Positions 1-6,527 of a stretch of DNA of 28,998 bases are shown here, one piece after another. This DNA comes from a virus, in the IMG/VR virus record IMGVR_UViG_3300044613_001006, positions 1 through 28,998 of that record. One strand, 5' to 3'. The notes under the pieces were generated by a model. It saw nothing but the letters and a program-made list of their open reading frames with translations. It was not told the origin of the DNA and did not search any database. Numbering within the stretch: position 1 is the stretch's first letter; every line of letters starts with the position of its first letter. The position numbers and the translations under genes were made by a program.

Positions 1-33
1 GTGGTGTTGTGGGGGTTGCCTATGTTTGACCCT

Positions 34-57
34 GCCCCCCGGTTTAGGTAGGGGGGC
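34..57 (-). other. GC-rich hairpin at the window end, possible terminator
   Basis: A perfect 7-bp stem (GCCCCCC at 34-40, GGGGGGC at 51-57) encloses a 10-base loop. It overlaps the stop codon of the HNH gene. On the minus strand it would be the end of the last gene of the leftward transcript, but no U-rich run follows it, so a Rho-independent terminator is only possible. It could also be a structured element near the genome end. Confidence 0.45.
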
Positions 58-389
58 TATCTGGGGTCTGTTAGTGGTTTGTTGCCGCGTTTGCTGTTGC
101 ATGAGCGGTGGGCCGGGGCGAGTTGACTGTTCGGGTTGCCGGGCTCGAGGTGGTCGGCTGTCCAGGGGTCGGAGGGTACCCACCCCCCCTTGCATATCCA
201 ACAAATTGTTGCGTTGTCTCTGATTTGTTTGGCTCGTCGCCGGTAGTCGGGGCCGTAGTAGGTGTCATGGTTTGGGCGGCGGGTGGCGTCCCTCTGCCTT
301 GTGCGATCAATTGTGTGTTCTTGGCAGCGTGCCCCGTGGGTTGTGAGTTTGCCGCAGTCTAGGCAGGGGTTGGGAAAGGGTCGGGTCAT
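57..389 (-). CDS. HNH endonuclease
   Basis: A 110-aa HNH-family nuclease. An N-terminal Cys cluster (C9, C12, C22, H25) is followed by the HNH core: C63-x2-C66, the D79-H80 pair, then H94 with C97-N98, and a basic tail. Phage HNH proteins of this type nick or cut DNA with a metal-bound His and often act with terminase at cos ends. I chose the ATG at 389 because it overlaps the upstream glycosyltransferase stop as ATGA; an upstream in-frame extension lies inside that gene. It is the last gene of the leftward transcript in this window. If the molecule is circular it would lie directly upstream of the small terminase, which supports a packaging role; that link is inferred. A homing-type role is the alternative. 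Confidence 0.88.
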   Translation of the reverse strand: MTRPFPNPCLDCGKLTTHGARCQEHTIDRTRQRDATRRPNHDTYYGPDYRRRAKQIRDNATICWICKGGWVPSDPWTADHLEPGNPNSQLAPAHRSCNSKRGNKPLTDPR

Positions 390-1039
390 GTCAGCCACTC
401 GCCGGCGCGTCTCCGGTCCAGATCCCAACCCCAGCTCGTGTCACCGTCACGAAGTTTGCTTCGGTATAGGTTGCCGTTCGCTTGGTAGGTTTCAGCGTTT
501 CTCGCCCGGAACGTTTCGTCCCTGTTGAGGGTGGATGAGTTGCGGTGGGTTGAGTGGACGTCCGCGAACGTCACCGCAGTGTCAGCGCCTACCGCAGCAC
601 ACCTAGTCAGGTAGTCGTCATCCTCGAAATAGGCCGGGTATAGGCGTTCATCGAACAGGCCGACACGTCGCACGATGTCCTCACCGAGGGCGAACGTGTG
701 CCAGTGGGGCCAATCCTTGGACAGTGTGAGCTGGTCGGGTTGCGCTTCCGCTAGGTTCGCTAGACCGCCCGGCTGGAACACGACGTCGTTGCTGGTGAAG
801 TACCACACCGGCTCATGCGGGAGCAGTTTCACGCCGAGGTTCCACGACCCGGACACGCCCAGGTTGGACGGCAGGCACAGCCTCGTCACACGGGTCACGT
901 GCCGGTTGTCGTACTCGTTCGGATCTCCGCCGCCGTTGTCGATGATCAGCAGATGCCCTACCGGGTAATCAATACTGTCGACCATCTCCTTGAGCAGGTC
1001 GTACCCGTTCAGCACGGGGACAATCAGGTTAGGCAGCAT
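386..1039 (-). CDS. family 2-like glycosyltransferase
   Basis: A 217-aa protein with a GT-A (family 2) glycosyltransferase layout. It starts with a short beta strand (LIVPVLNGYDLL) for nucleotide binding, continues with LLIIDNGGGDPNEY and a SNLGVSGSWNLG segment, has a TSNDVVF motif where the DxD-like metal site is expected, and an acceptor-side FDERLYPAYFEDDDY motif typical of rhamnosyl- and galactosyltransferase-like members. It would move a sugar from a nucleotide-sugar donor to an unknown acceptor. The start overlaps the 1029-1253 gene by 11 bases and the stop overlaps the HNH start, so it is co-transcribed with both. It is one of three GT-A enzymes at this end. Donor and acceptor cannot be read from the sequence. 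Confidence 0.85.
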   Translation of the reverse strand: MLPNLIVPVLNGYDLLKEMVDSIDYPVGHLLIIDNGGGDPNEYDNRHVTRVTRLCLPSNLGVSGSWNLGVKLLPHEPVWYFTSNDVVFQPGGLANLAEAQPDQLTLSKDWPHWHTFALGEDIVRRVGLFDERLYPAYFEDDDYLTRCAAVGADTAVTFADVHSTHRNSSTLNRDETFRARNAETYQANGNLYRSKLRDGDTSWGWDLDRRRAGEWLT

Positions 1040-1253
1040 CAGGGTCCGAAGGCTCAGGCTCGGGCGGGATTACGACCTCCGCGAGGATGCGACCCGCATC
1101 TGCCTTGGCCGTAGCGAACCCGACCTCCTCACCAGTGCGGTCATACGCCACCCAACCGTCGCCCCGATACTCAACACGGCCGACCATCATCCCGTCAGCG
1201 AACACACGCTCGGGCGGCAGGATGTCAGGCACGGCCCGGAATGTAATATCCAT
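1029..1253 (-). CDS. small conserved-type protein of unknown function
   Basis: I do not recognise this 74-aa protein. It has a beta-rich middle (VGRVEYRGDGWVAYD) and a Pro/Glu-rich acidic tail (PPEPEPSDPD). The ATG at 1253 has a good ribosome binding site (AGGGAGAAG, about 5 bases upstream). It overlaps the start of the following glycosyltransferase by 11 bases, which suggests translational coupling. No membrane segment or cysteine is present. The short strand pattern could be a DUF-type beta domain, but this is a guess. Confidence 0.7.
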   Translation of the reverse strand: MDITFRAVPDILPPERVFADGMMVGRVEYRGDGWVAYDRTGEEVGFATAKADAGRILAEVVIPPEPEPSDPDAA

Positions 1254-1280
1254 CGTCTTCTCCCTATTGACTAATAGTGC

Positions 1281-1655
1281 TCAGAACGCGGCACCTTGCC
1301 GCACCGGAACGGGCCGGTACGAACTGGTGCCCCGGTACCTCGCGGCGGCTGGTGACGTCGACATAATCCGCTGGATTCGCTCAAGTTCTTCCCGCCGCAG
1401 TTGAACGTGTGCCCATGCGACTGCCTCTTTTGAGGCGCGATGCTTCTTGTCGCGCGCTGTCGTCGCGGCCCGAACTGCTCGGGTGGCTTGTTGAGCCGCC
1501 CTTTCGGCGGCTTCTAACGCACGGAGAGCGGCGCCGTGTGCCTTCTCCCTCGATTCGATCTGCTCGTCAAGCCGCCGCTGATAGTCCGGGTCAATGTTTC
1601 CGGTCATGTTGTCGGTGAGTTCGTCATCTCGGGCAAGTCTGATGCGGTGAGTCAC
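1281..1655 (-). CDS. coiled-coil protein, unknown function
   Basis: A 124-aa hydrophilic protein whose middle (about residues 25-95) is almost entirely helical, with Ala/Glu/Arg heptad-like repeats that predict a coiled coil. The C-terminal 25 residues are Pro/Arg-rich and probably disordered. The GTG start overlaps the stop of the upstream coiled-coil gene as GTGA; an internal ATG at residue 17 is an alternative start. It forms a coupled pair with the 1652-2131 gene, between glycosyltransferase genes. I do not recognise a family. Confidence 0.65.
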   Translation of the reverse strand: MTHRIRLARDDELTDNMTGNIDPDYQRRLDEQIESREKAHGAALRALEAAERAAQQATRAVRAATTARDKKHRASKEAVAWAHVQLRREELERIQRIMSTSPAAARYRGTSSYRPVPVRQGAAF

Positions 1656-2131
1656 CGGCGCATCCCTCGTGCTCGCTGCACCGCTTTGACGCCAGCGGCA
1701 CCCAGCTTGCGCTGGTTCTCATCTTCGATAACGCCGCCGAAATCTACTTTTCCACTAAGCCTAAGCATCGTCTCCCAAACATCTATTTCCGGCATTGTCG
1801 TCCGAAGGTAGGTCATCAAGCGACTGGTAAACTTCTCCCACCTATCGTGGATTTCAGCGCTTGAGGCCCGCAGGCGACCGATCTCATCCTGCGCTTCCCT
1901 AAGCAGCTCTCGAGCTGCCGTCAGTTCCGCCGATACACCCTCGTCACGCTCCGCGACTAGAACGCGCACTCGCTCAGCGTGCTGCGCCTTGGTCGTTTCG
2001 ATATTTGCCCTGGCTGCGACAAGTTCCCCTCGAAGGCGAACATGCTCTCGGCGGAGCGCCGAAATATCGTCGTTCACCGCAGTGTTCTCCCGCCGCCTGT
2101 CTGCGACCTGTCCGTGCTTTCCACGTGTCAT
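1652..2131 (-). CDS. coiled-coil protein, unknown function
   Basis: A 159-aa protein with a long coiled coil at about residues 22-105 (repeated Ala, Glu, Arg and Leu heptads), then a short mixed helical C-terminal region (TYLRTTMPEIDVWETMLRL). The ATG at 2131 has a clear AAGGGAG ribosome binding site after a 57-base gap from the glycosyltransferase gene. Its stop overlaps the next gene by four bases. No catalytic motif or membrane segment is visible. It could be a structural or scaffold-like partner of its neighbour, but nothing in the sequence proves this. Confidence 0.65.
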   Translation of the reverse strand: MTRGKHGQVADRRRENTAVNDDISALRREHVRLRGELVAARANIETTKAQHAERVRVLVAERDEGVSAELTAARELLREAQDEIGRLRASSAEIHDRWEKFTSRLMTYLRTTMPEIDVWETMLRLSGKVDFGGVIEDENQRKLGAAGVKAVQRARGMRR

Positions 2132-2188
2132 TGGTGCTCCCTTCGTTGTTGTGTCAGAAACTGTGCGGTTCTTGACGCCGCGAAGGCG

Positions 2189-2812
2189 TTACCATCTTGA
2201 CGGCATCCCCAAAGTGTTCCCATGCCCGACGTGATAAATCCATGTGACCTCCGGGCTGACCGCGATCCTCGCCCCTTCATGCGCGAGACGTCGGATCAGG
2301 TGGAAGTCCTCACCGACACGGTTGCCCTGAGCGTCGACCTCGTAACTTTCCGCGTCGAAGAACGCCGAATGGCCACCCACCTCAAGCAGGTACTCCCGCC
2401 GACCCATGTAAACACCCGTCATCTGTCGGGGGTTGTCGTAGTCGAACGGGACACCCCTGAACCGCTCGAGGTGGCCCGCGTCGGGAAGGTTCGAGTAACG
2501 GAAATGGGTGTACCCAATGTCGGCGTCGTTGTCCTGCACAAGGTTCCACAGTGTCTCAAGGTGATGCGGTAGGAACTCGTCATCATCAGCGAGGATCGCC
2601 ACCCACTCCGTCTGCGCCGTCCTCAAACAGGCGTCGAGCATCTTTGGTGCCCCGACCTTCTCAAAGTCCGACAAGATCAAGTGCGCTAGCGGCTTGACCG
2701 TCTGATCCATCACGCTCTGCATTGCACGGCTCAACAGTTGACCGCGCGGCGGAATCGTCGGAGTGCAAACCGTGACCGGGATCCGGTTCTCCCCCCACGT
2801 CAGCGTTCCCAT
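2189..2812 (-). CDS. family 2 glycosyltransferase (GT-A)
   Basis: A 207-aa family 2 glycosyltransferase. It has the N-terminal strand and donor-loop pattern VTVCTPTIPPRG, a segment PLAHLILSD, and the metal-binding acidic triad ADDDEF at residues 75-80, followed by the usual LPHHLETL helix. The C-terminal part carries a GEDFHLIRRL motif, the acceptor-side ED of family 2 enzymes. I use the ATG at 2812, which overlaps the previous gene's stop by 13 bases and has AAGGGGA upstream; a longer reading frame exists but would lie inside the neighbour. It is adjacent to and co-transcribed with a second GT-A-like gene, so the two may act in sequence on the same acceptor. The sugar and acceptor are unknown. 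Confidence 0.88.
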   Translation of the reverse strand: MGTLTWGENRIPVTVCTPTIPPRGQLLSRAMQSVMDQTVKPLAHLILSDFEKVGAPKMLDACLRTAQTEWVAILADDDEFLPHHLETLWNLVQDNDADIGYTHFRYSNLPDAGHLERFRGVPFDYDNPRQMTGVYMGRREYLLEVGGHSAFFDAESYEVDAQGNRVGEDFHLIRRLAHEGARIAVSPEVTWIYHVGHGNTLGMPSRW

Positions 2813-3441
2813 ATGACCGTTCCCCTTCCCCCGCCTGTGATGACGGTTCCGCCTGGCAGGTGTCTCGTGCTTTCGTCCGTGCCTTTGAGGTGGCGCATGT
2901 ACGCGCCGACCGGAGCCCACACAGGCACCTCGTCGGCCTGCAACTTCAACGACAGCCTGTAGTCGGACTGGAACCCAGGGTCGCCTTTCGGATCGAACCC
3001 GTATTTGAGCCACATATCGCGCGACATGAACGTGAGTGAGAAGCCGGCGAAGTAGGACCGGAACAGCCCCGTCCCACCCGTCACGTACTCCCGTGAAGCA
3101 AACCCGTAGTCGGCATAACTTGGGCTGTCAAGAACGGGCAGCGGTAAGTCGGTCAGGTTGACCAGCTCGGAGGCGTCGTCAAGGTTGCAATACCCCGTGT
3201 AAACGCTAGACGGCTCGAACGCACCCAGGAGGAGGTCGAGCGAGCGCTGGGTGGGGATCACGTCATCGCTGACCAGGCCGATAACGTCATGGTCCGAATC
3301 GGCAACCACTTCGGCTATACGGTCGACCAGTTCACGCTCCGTCCAATGCTTCAACCACACTTTGTCGATGTTGAGTGCGCTGATCGCCGTGATGCACGGC
3401 TCAATGTTCCGGGGGCTCATAACCATGAGCAGCGGCTTCAT
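2800..3441 (-). CDS. GT-A-like glycosyltransferase
   Basis: A 213-aa protein related in layout to GT-A glycosyltransferases. It has an N-terminal LLMVMSPRN strand and loop, a VIGLVSDDVIP motif at about residues 53-63 that provides the DD metal site, and a conserved-looking FAGFSLTFMSRDMW acceptor region. The C-terminal 40 residues are Gly/Thr-rich. The ATG at 3441 has GAAAGGA upstream. It belongs to the group of three GT-A genes near this end, and its stop overlaps the next glycosyltransferase. The match to family 2 is weaker than for its neighbours, so the exact enzyme class is less sure. Confidence 0.75.
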   Translation of the reverse strand: MKPLLMVMSPRNIEPCITAISALNIDKVWLKHWTERELVDRIAEVVADSDHDVIGLVSDDVIPTQRSLDLLLGAFEPSSVYTGYCNLDDASELVNLTDLPLPVLDSPSYADYGFASREYVTGGTGLFRSYFAGFSLTFMSRDMWLKYGFDPKGDPGFQSDYRLSLKLQADEVPVWAPVGAYMRHLKGTDESTRHLPGGTVITGGGRGTVIWER

Positions 3442-3458
3442 CTGTCGTCCTTTCGCGG

Positions 3459-4256
3459 TTAGCGCACTATGCGCGTGCGGACGGGTTGACCGACCAAGAA
3501 TTGGTCACGCAGCCAACCAAGACAGTTCGAGCAGCGGAAAAGCGAATACTGGCGCACGAAAGCGTTCGCCACCTTGGCTTGCTTCGTGATCTTGTCGGAC
3601 CCACACCTTGGGCACGACCACTCAGCCGCAACACCCGACAGAACCCCAATATGGGGTTGGTCGACCAGCCACGGCAGAAGCCGCAGATACACCCGCTCCG
3701 TCAACCTCGTGTCCTGCACGTTGTAGGCGATCATCTTGTCCCACGACGCCCCATCACCATCCATGCAGCCCTTCCACAGACTGAAATCGGTGTGATGCTT
3801 CGACTCCCCCATATACCGGCCCGCCAGATAATCCAGGCGACGGTACGGGAGCTTGAACTGGCGGCGGTTCGTCTTGATCAGGTCGACCGACTTGAACGGT
3901 GCCGCCGGCCCGAGCCCGTAGTCCTCGAAATGCTCATTCAGCCACGGAATATCGGCACGGTCCCCGTTGTACGTGATAACGACGTCGGCCTCCGTCAGGA
4001 GATCCCACGCGCCGCGAATCATCGACTCGTGACCGTCGCGCTCATCCTGCACGATCACGTTCTTGTCACCCAGCCACTTCGCCGCGTAACAGATCGTCCG
4101 CGACGCCGAGATCATCTTGTCCGGGGTGATGTAGTCCGTCTTCGGATCCCAGAAATACGCGACCCCCGGTGCCCGCTCGATGTCGATCGTCAGGATGCGA
4201 ATGTTCCGTGCCCGCTTGTCAAGCTTCGCGGACTCGAGCCGCTCAGCGAGTCCCAC
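3459..4256 (-). CDS. DnaQ-like 3'-5' exonuclease with C-terminal zinc ribbon
   Basis: A 265-aa RNase H-like (DEDD) exonuclease. Exo I is D25-x-E27 in ILTIDIERAP, Exo II is YNGDRADIPWL with D102, and Exo III is Y178-x3-D182 in AYNVQDTRL, so all acidic metal ligands are present and the Tyr places it in the DEDDy group. A C-terminal zinc ribbon has CPRC (215, 218) and CSNC (242, 245). The family removes nucleotides from 3' ends of DNA or RNA. No polymerase domain is attached and none is encoded in the window, so it may process recombination intermediates or degrade host DNA. It starts with GTG inside the end of the HTH gene (14-base overlap). Confidence 0.85.
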   Translation of the reverse strand: MGLAERLESAKLDKRARNIRILTIDIERAPGVAYFWDPKTDYITPDKMISASRTICYAAKWLGDKNVIVQDERDGHESMIRGAWDLLTEADVVITYNGDRADIPWLNEHFEDYGLGPAAPFKSVDLIKTNRRQFKLPYRRLDYLAGRYMGESKHHTDFSLWKGCMDGDGASWDKMIAYNVQDTRLTERVYLRLLPWLVDQPHIGVLSGVAAEWSCPRCGSDKITKQAKVANAFVRQYSLFRCSNCLGWLRDQFLVGQPVRTRIVR

Positions 4257-4482
4257 AGCCGCAGTCCTGGTTACGGTGACGCTGCACGGTATGACCCTTC
4301 ATATGGTGACCCTCAGCCCGGAGAGCGGCTGCAATCACAGAACCCGAAACGTCAGAACCGAGAGCCTGCATTAGCGCAGCCCGGTCGCTTTCGTCAAGCT
4401 TATCGAGCACTTTCCCGAATGAGCATCTAGGTCCGCGAATCCGGTTATCATGCGCGGTTAGTGCGGCTGCAAGGTTTCCCAC
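4243..4482 (-). CDS. small helix-turn-helix DNA-binding protein
   Basis: A 79-aa protein from the GTG at 4482. The segment SGSVIAAALRAEGHHMKGHT reads as a helix-turn-helix: a helix, a Gly-containing turn and a recognition helix ending in TVQRHR. A Cys-rich end (DCGCGTR) and one upstream Cys (GPRCSFG) could bind a metal. Similar small HTH proteins are common in actinophages, with unknown targets. The start is uncertain: GTG 4563 or TTG 4587 would add an Arg-rich extension, but the 4482 start removes a low-complexity lead-in. It is the first gene after a 196-base gap, so it could be an autoregulated promoter-proximal regulator. Confidence 0.6.
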   Translation of the reverse strand: MGNLAAALTAHDNRIRGPRCSFGKVLDKLDESDRAALMQALGSDVSGSVIAAALRAEGHHMKGHTVQRHRNQDCGCGTR

Positions 4483-4678
4483 CGTGATCTCAACTTTCGT
4501 TTGTGATATGGGGGTGCCCCGTATGCGTCTCCGGGGCCACGAGCACTTATTCGGTTGTTGCACCCTCTCGGTGCCCGTCCAGTCCAAGATGCGCCCTCAG
4601 ACTGGAACGTGATGGAGCTGTGCGGTCACGATCCGCAATAACGGCCTAAGCCGGCACGACCAAATCCAGCCCCACGAT
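4483..4678 (-). promoter_or_regulatory. 196-base intergenic region, possible promoter or leader
   Basis: This is the longest gap in the replication segment. It carries two short hairpins on the minus strand: GCACC/GGGTGC with a four-base loop near 4557-4571, and GCCCCG/CGGGGC near 4513-4534. Neither has a U-rich tail. I see no convincing -35/-10 pair. It precedes the HTH gene and may hold its promoter or operator; part of it becomes coding if the HTH start is further upstream. Confidence 0.35.
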
Positions 4679-4867
4679 TTACGGCGTGTCGCCACGCTCC
4701 GGTTCACCAATGCCGCCCCGCATCATTTCGCGGAGTTGCCGCATCGTCGCCTTGTCGATCCGTTCAAGGATCGAGTTCCACGGATCCCGGTACGGTTCCG
4801 CCCGATACCCCTCGGTTAGTTCATCCGGCACGGGTCGGGGTGTGGGCACCCAGTCAGAAGGGGACAT
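4679..4867 (-). CDS. small protein of unknown function downstream of SSB
   Basis: A 62-aa protein with a Pro-rich N-terminal third (DWVPTPRPVPDEL) and a helical middle (ILERIDKATMRQLREMM) with a basic/amphipathic pattern. It starts in a tandem ATGATG overlapping the last codons of the SSB gene, which is why I use 4867 (4870 is the alternative). The overlap suggests translational coupling to SSB. No known family is recognised. Confidence 0.6.
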   Translation of the reverse strand: MSPSDWVPTPRPVPDELTEGYRAEPYRDPWNSILERIDKATMRQLREMMRGGIGEPERGDTP

Positions 4868-5159
4868 CATCGTCAGCAGGCGCGGCGCCAACCTGCTCGT
4901 GCTTGTCCACCTTCGGCTGATTTAGCGACACGTTCAGGTACACCTTCCCGTCACGCTCCTCCTTCCGCCACGACAGCCAGCCCTTCACCGAGATCCGGTC
5001 ACCCACCATCGCCTCGAGCCCCCAACACGTCACCCGGTCGGGGTACTGCGACCCCTCCCGCTTCACTTCGATAACCCCGAAAGGTCCGTTCTTTGCCTGC
5101 CCGACACGCGCCACGGTCCCAGACACTGCCCCGTAGATGCCGTCCTTGATCTCGCTCAC
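4854..5159 (-). CDS. ssb: single-stranded DNA-binding protein (OB fold)
   Basis: A 101-aa OB-fold protein: the first 85 residues alternate strands and basic loops (GAVSGTVARVGQ, PFGVIEVK, DRISVKGWLSW, KVYLNVSLNQP). The C-terminal tail is acidic and ends in DDDVPF, the protein-interaction tip typical of bacterial and phage SSB. It would coat single strands during replication and recombination and recruit partners through the tip. It is shorter than bacterial SSB (about 150-180 aa) because the linker is almost absent. The GTG start overlaps the upstream gene's stop as GTGA. It lies near the initiator and helicase-loader genes, consistent with a replication role. Confidence 0.85.
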   Translation of the reverse strand: MSEIKDGIYGAVSGTVARVGQAKNGPFGVIEVKREGSQYPDRVTCWGLEAMVGDRISVKGWLSWRKEERDGKVYLNVSLNQPKVDKHEQVGAAPADDDVPF

Positions 5160-5371
5160 TTTTTGCTTCCCATCCGGTCGACCATCTCGACCAACTCGTC
5201 ACTACTCATCCGCGCTAACGTCTGCTGCGCGGCCCGATACCTGAACGCCTGCTCCACCGTCTGAAACTTGAACCCCGCAACACGGAGATCAGCGAGCGTC
5301 CGCCGTTCCCACGCCGCGTGAGCGTTCAGAATCCGGTCGAGGAGTGCCGCCCGCTGCCTACCCGACCTCAC
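5156..5371 (-). CDS. small helical protein in the replication operon, unknown function
   Basis: A 71-aa, strongly helical and Arg/Ala-rich protein (RAALLDRILNAHAAWERRTL, then LADLRVAGF and EQAFRYRAAQQTLARM). I do not recognise its family. The GTG at 5371 overlaps the stop of the helicase-loader-like gene as GTGA, and its own stop overlaps the SSB start the same way. Such placement suggests a replication accessory, but the sequence shows no motif. Confidence 0.65.
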   Translation of the reverse strand: MRSGRQRAALLDRILNAHAAWERRTLADLRVAGFKFQTVEQAFRYRAAQQTLARMSSDELVEMVDRMGSKK

Positions 5372-5763
5372 GCCAGCCCCCACTCAGGGACCGGGGCGAA
5401 CCCCGCGTCCACACACTGCCGGTTGTACCTCGCACGCTCAGCCGCAATCCGCGCAGAATCCTTCGACCTGTGCGCCTCCATCAACGCCGCCTCATTGAAC
5501 GGACGGGGAGCCGAACCCACAGATGCCTCTGGAAGGCCCTGTGCGGCCCGCTGACGCGCTATCGCCTTAGCCCCCGCCACTACATGCGCGGGCGACAAAT
5601 ACTCCGTAGAGGAGCGCCTGTGCAGCCTTACAGCCTCAACCGCATCATCGAACCGCAAATAGTTGATCGTGTCATGCCACTCAGCGACCACCACGTCGGA
5701 CACCTCACGGTTATCACCGACCTGAATCTTGCCCAGCAGCGTCGCCGTCTCACTCACGTTCAT
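5368..5763 (-). CDS. putative helicase loader (G39P-like)
   Basis: A 131-aa protein. The N-terminal part has the pattern of G39P-type helicase loaders: an N-terminal helix (SETATLLGKIQ), a WHDTI helix, an F-D-D-A-x-x-A-V segment and a hydrophobic end (TEYLSPAHVVAG). A basic, helical C-terminal half follows. Family members deliver the replicative DnaB-type helicase to origin-bound initiator. The gene lies directly after the initiator gene with a four-base ATGA overlap, mirroring lambda O-P order. No replicative DnaB helicase is encoded here, so it would act on the host helicase. The family call is by pattern only and may be wrong. Confidence 0.6.
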   Translation of the reverse strand: MNVSETATLLGKIQVGDNREVSDVVVAEWHDTINYLRFDDAVEAVRLHRRSSTEYLSPAHVVAGAKAIARQRAAQGLPEASVGSAPRPFNEAALMEAHRSKDSARIAAERARYNRQCVDAGFAPVPEWGLA

Positions 5764-6518
5764 GCCAACTCCTTCTGCGCTGATTGCGCCTGCAACCGGC
5801 GACCGATCTCCACCGTGGCCATGAACCGGTCATCCTTCGACGGGCCACCTTGAGCCGGCAGCGGACCGTTCGCCCATGCGTCCGCGTTCAACCACGTAGC
5901 CGGATGTTTCGTGAACGACGCCTCCCGATTCGGATCTCCCGCATACTGCCGAGCACCCGCGATGATCGCGTCCGCCGTCGCCCGTTTCACAGCCCGCTCA
6001 AACGCCGACTCTGCGGTCCGCTTGTCGTGCTTCCGCGGATACACCGACCAAAACTCCGCGAACCTCGAGCTAGCTTTTTCTTTAGCTTTCTTTGTCTCTA
6101 TCTCTGTCTCTAACTCTGTCTCTGCCCGGATTTGCCCGGGCACTTGCCCGACGTTTGCCCCAGTTGCCTGCAATTGCTGGGCACGACCGCGACGCCCAGC
6201 CTCCGAACGCACCGCAGAAAGCGCATCACGGTCCGCCGTCGTCTGCTGATGCCGCGCATAATCGCGAATCACATACACGCCCTCCTCGAGGACCACAATC
6301 GGCCTCTCAGGGTGCGACCCGACCAGCTCCGCCAGCACCTCCCCCGACCACAATCGGGTAGCCATCGCAGCGGGGATCCGCCCATCCAAGTCCTGCATCC
6401 GCGAGTAGCCGTTCATCTCCACGAACGTCCACTTCGCCTCGGTGGAGAGTGGCGCGATCTTCGGGTGCATCCAGAAGTCGTTAGGGAACGTCATGTAAAG
6501 CCGTTCATCTTTCGGCAC
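5760..6518 (-). CDS. phage replication initiator, lambda O-like layout
   Basis: A 252-aa protein. The N-terminal 110 residues (FPNDFWMHPKIAPLSTEA, then MNGYSRMQDLDGRI) look like the winged-helix DNA-binding domain of phage replisome organisers. A linker of low sequence complexity (ETELETEIETKKAKEK, about residues 133-148) joins a C-terminal domain FAEFWSVYPRKHDKRTA...ATWLNADAW seen in many phage initiators. It would bind origin repeats and recruit helicase. The linker region of the gene itself carries the repeat array described at 6071-6180. GTG start with a GAGGAG binding site. The gene order initiator, then loader, then SSB supports the role. Confidence 0.82.
   Translation of the reverse strand: MPKDERLYMTFPNDFWMHPKIAPLSTEAKWTFVEMNGYSRMQDLDGRIPAAMATRLWSGEVLAELVGSHPERPIVVLEEGVYVIRDYARHQQTTADRDALSAVRSEAGRRGRAQQLQATGANVGQVPGQIRAETELETEIETKKAKEKASSRFAEFWSVYPRKHDKRTAESAFERAVKRATADAIIAGARQYAGDPNREASFTKHPATWLNADAWANGPLPAQGGPSKDDRFMATVEIGRRLQAQSAQKELA
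6071..6180. other. candidate replication origin: iterons plus AT-rich tract
   Basis: On the plus strand six heptamers close to TTGCCCG occur at 6122, 6132, 6144, 6155, 6164 and 6174 (variants CTGCCCG, TTGCCCG twice, TTGCCCC, TTGCCTG, TTGCTGG). Spacings are 10, 12, 11, 9 and 10 bases, near one helical turn and not multiples of three, so they are not simply a protein repeat. Two copies form an inverted repeat, CGGGCA/TGCCCG at 6137-6150. Directly beside them, 6071-6120 is a pyrimidine-rich tract with 18 G/C in 50 bases. Iterons followed by an AT-rich unwinding element inside the initiator gene is the lambda ori layout. Function is inferred. Confidence 0.6.
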
Positions 6519-6527
6519 GCGAACTCC

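Noticed and set aside
3486-4430. Long plus-strand open frame (314 codons)
   Set aside because: It is antisense to the exonuclease and HTH genes, Arg/Pro/Leu-rich without a fold pattern, and has no ribosome site; typical high-GC mirror frame.
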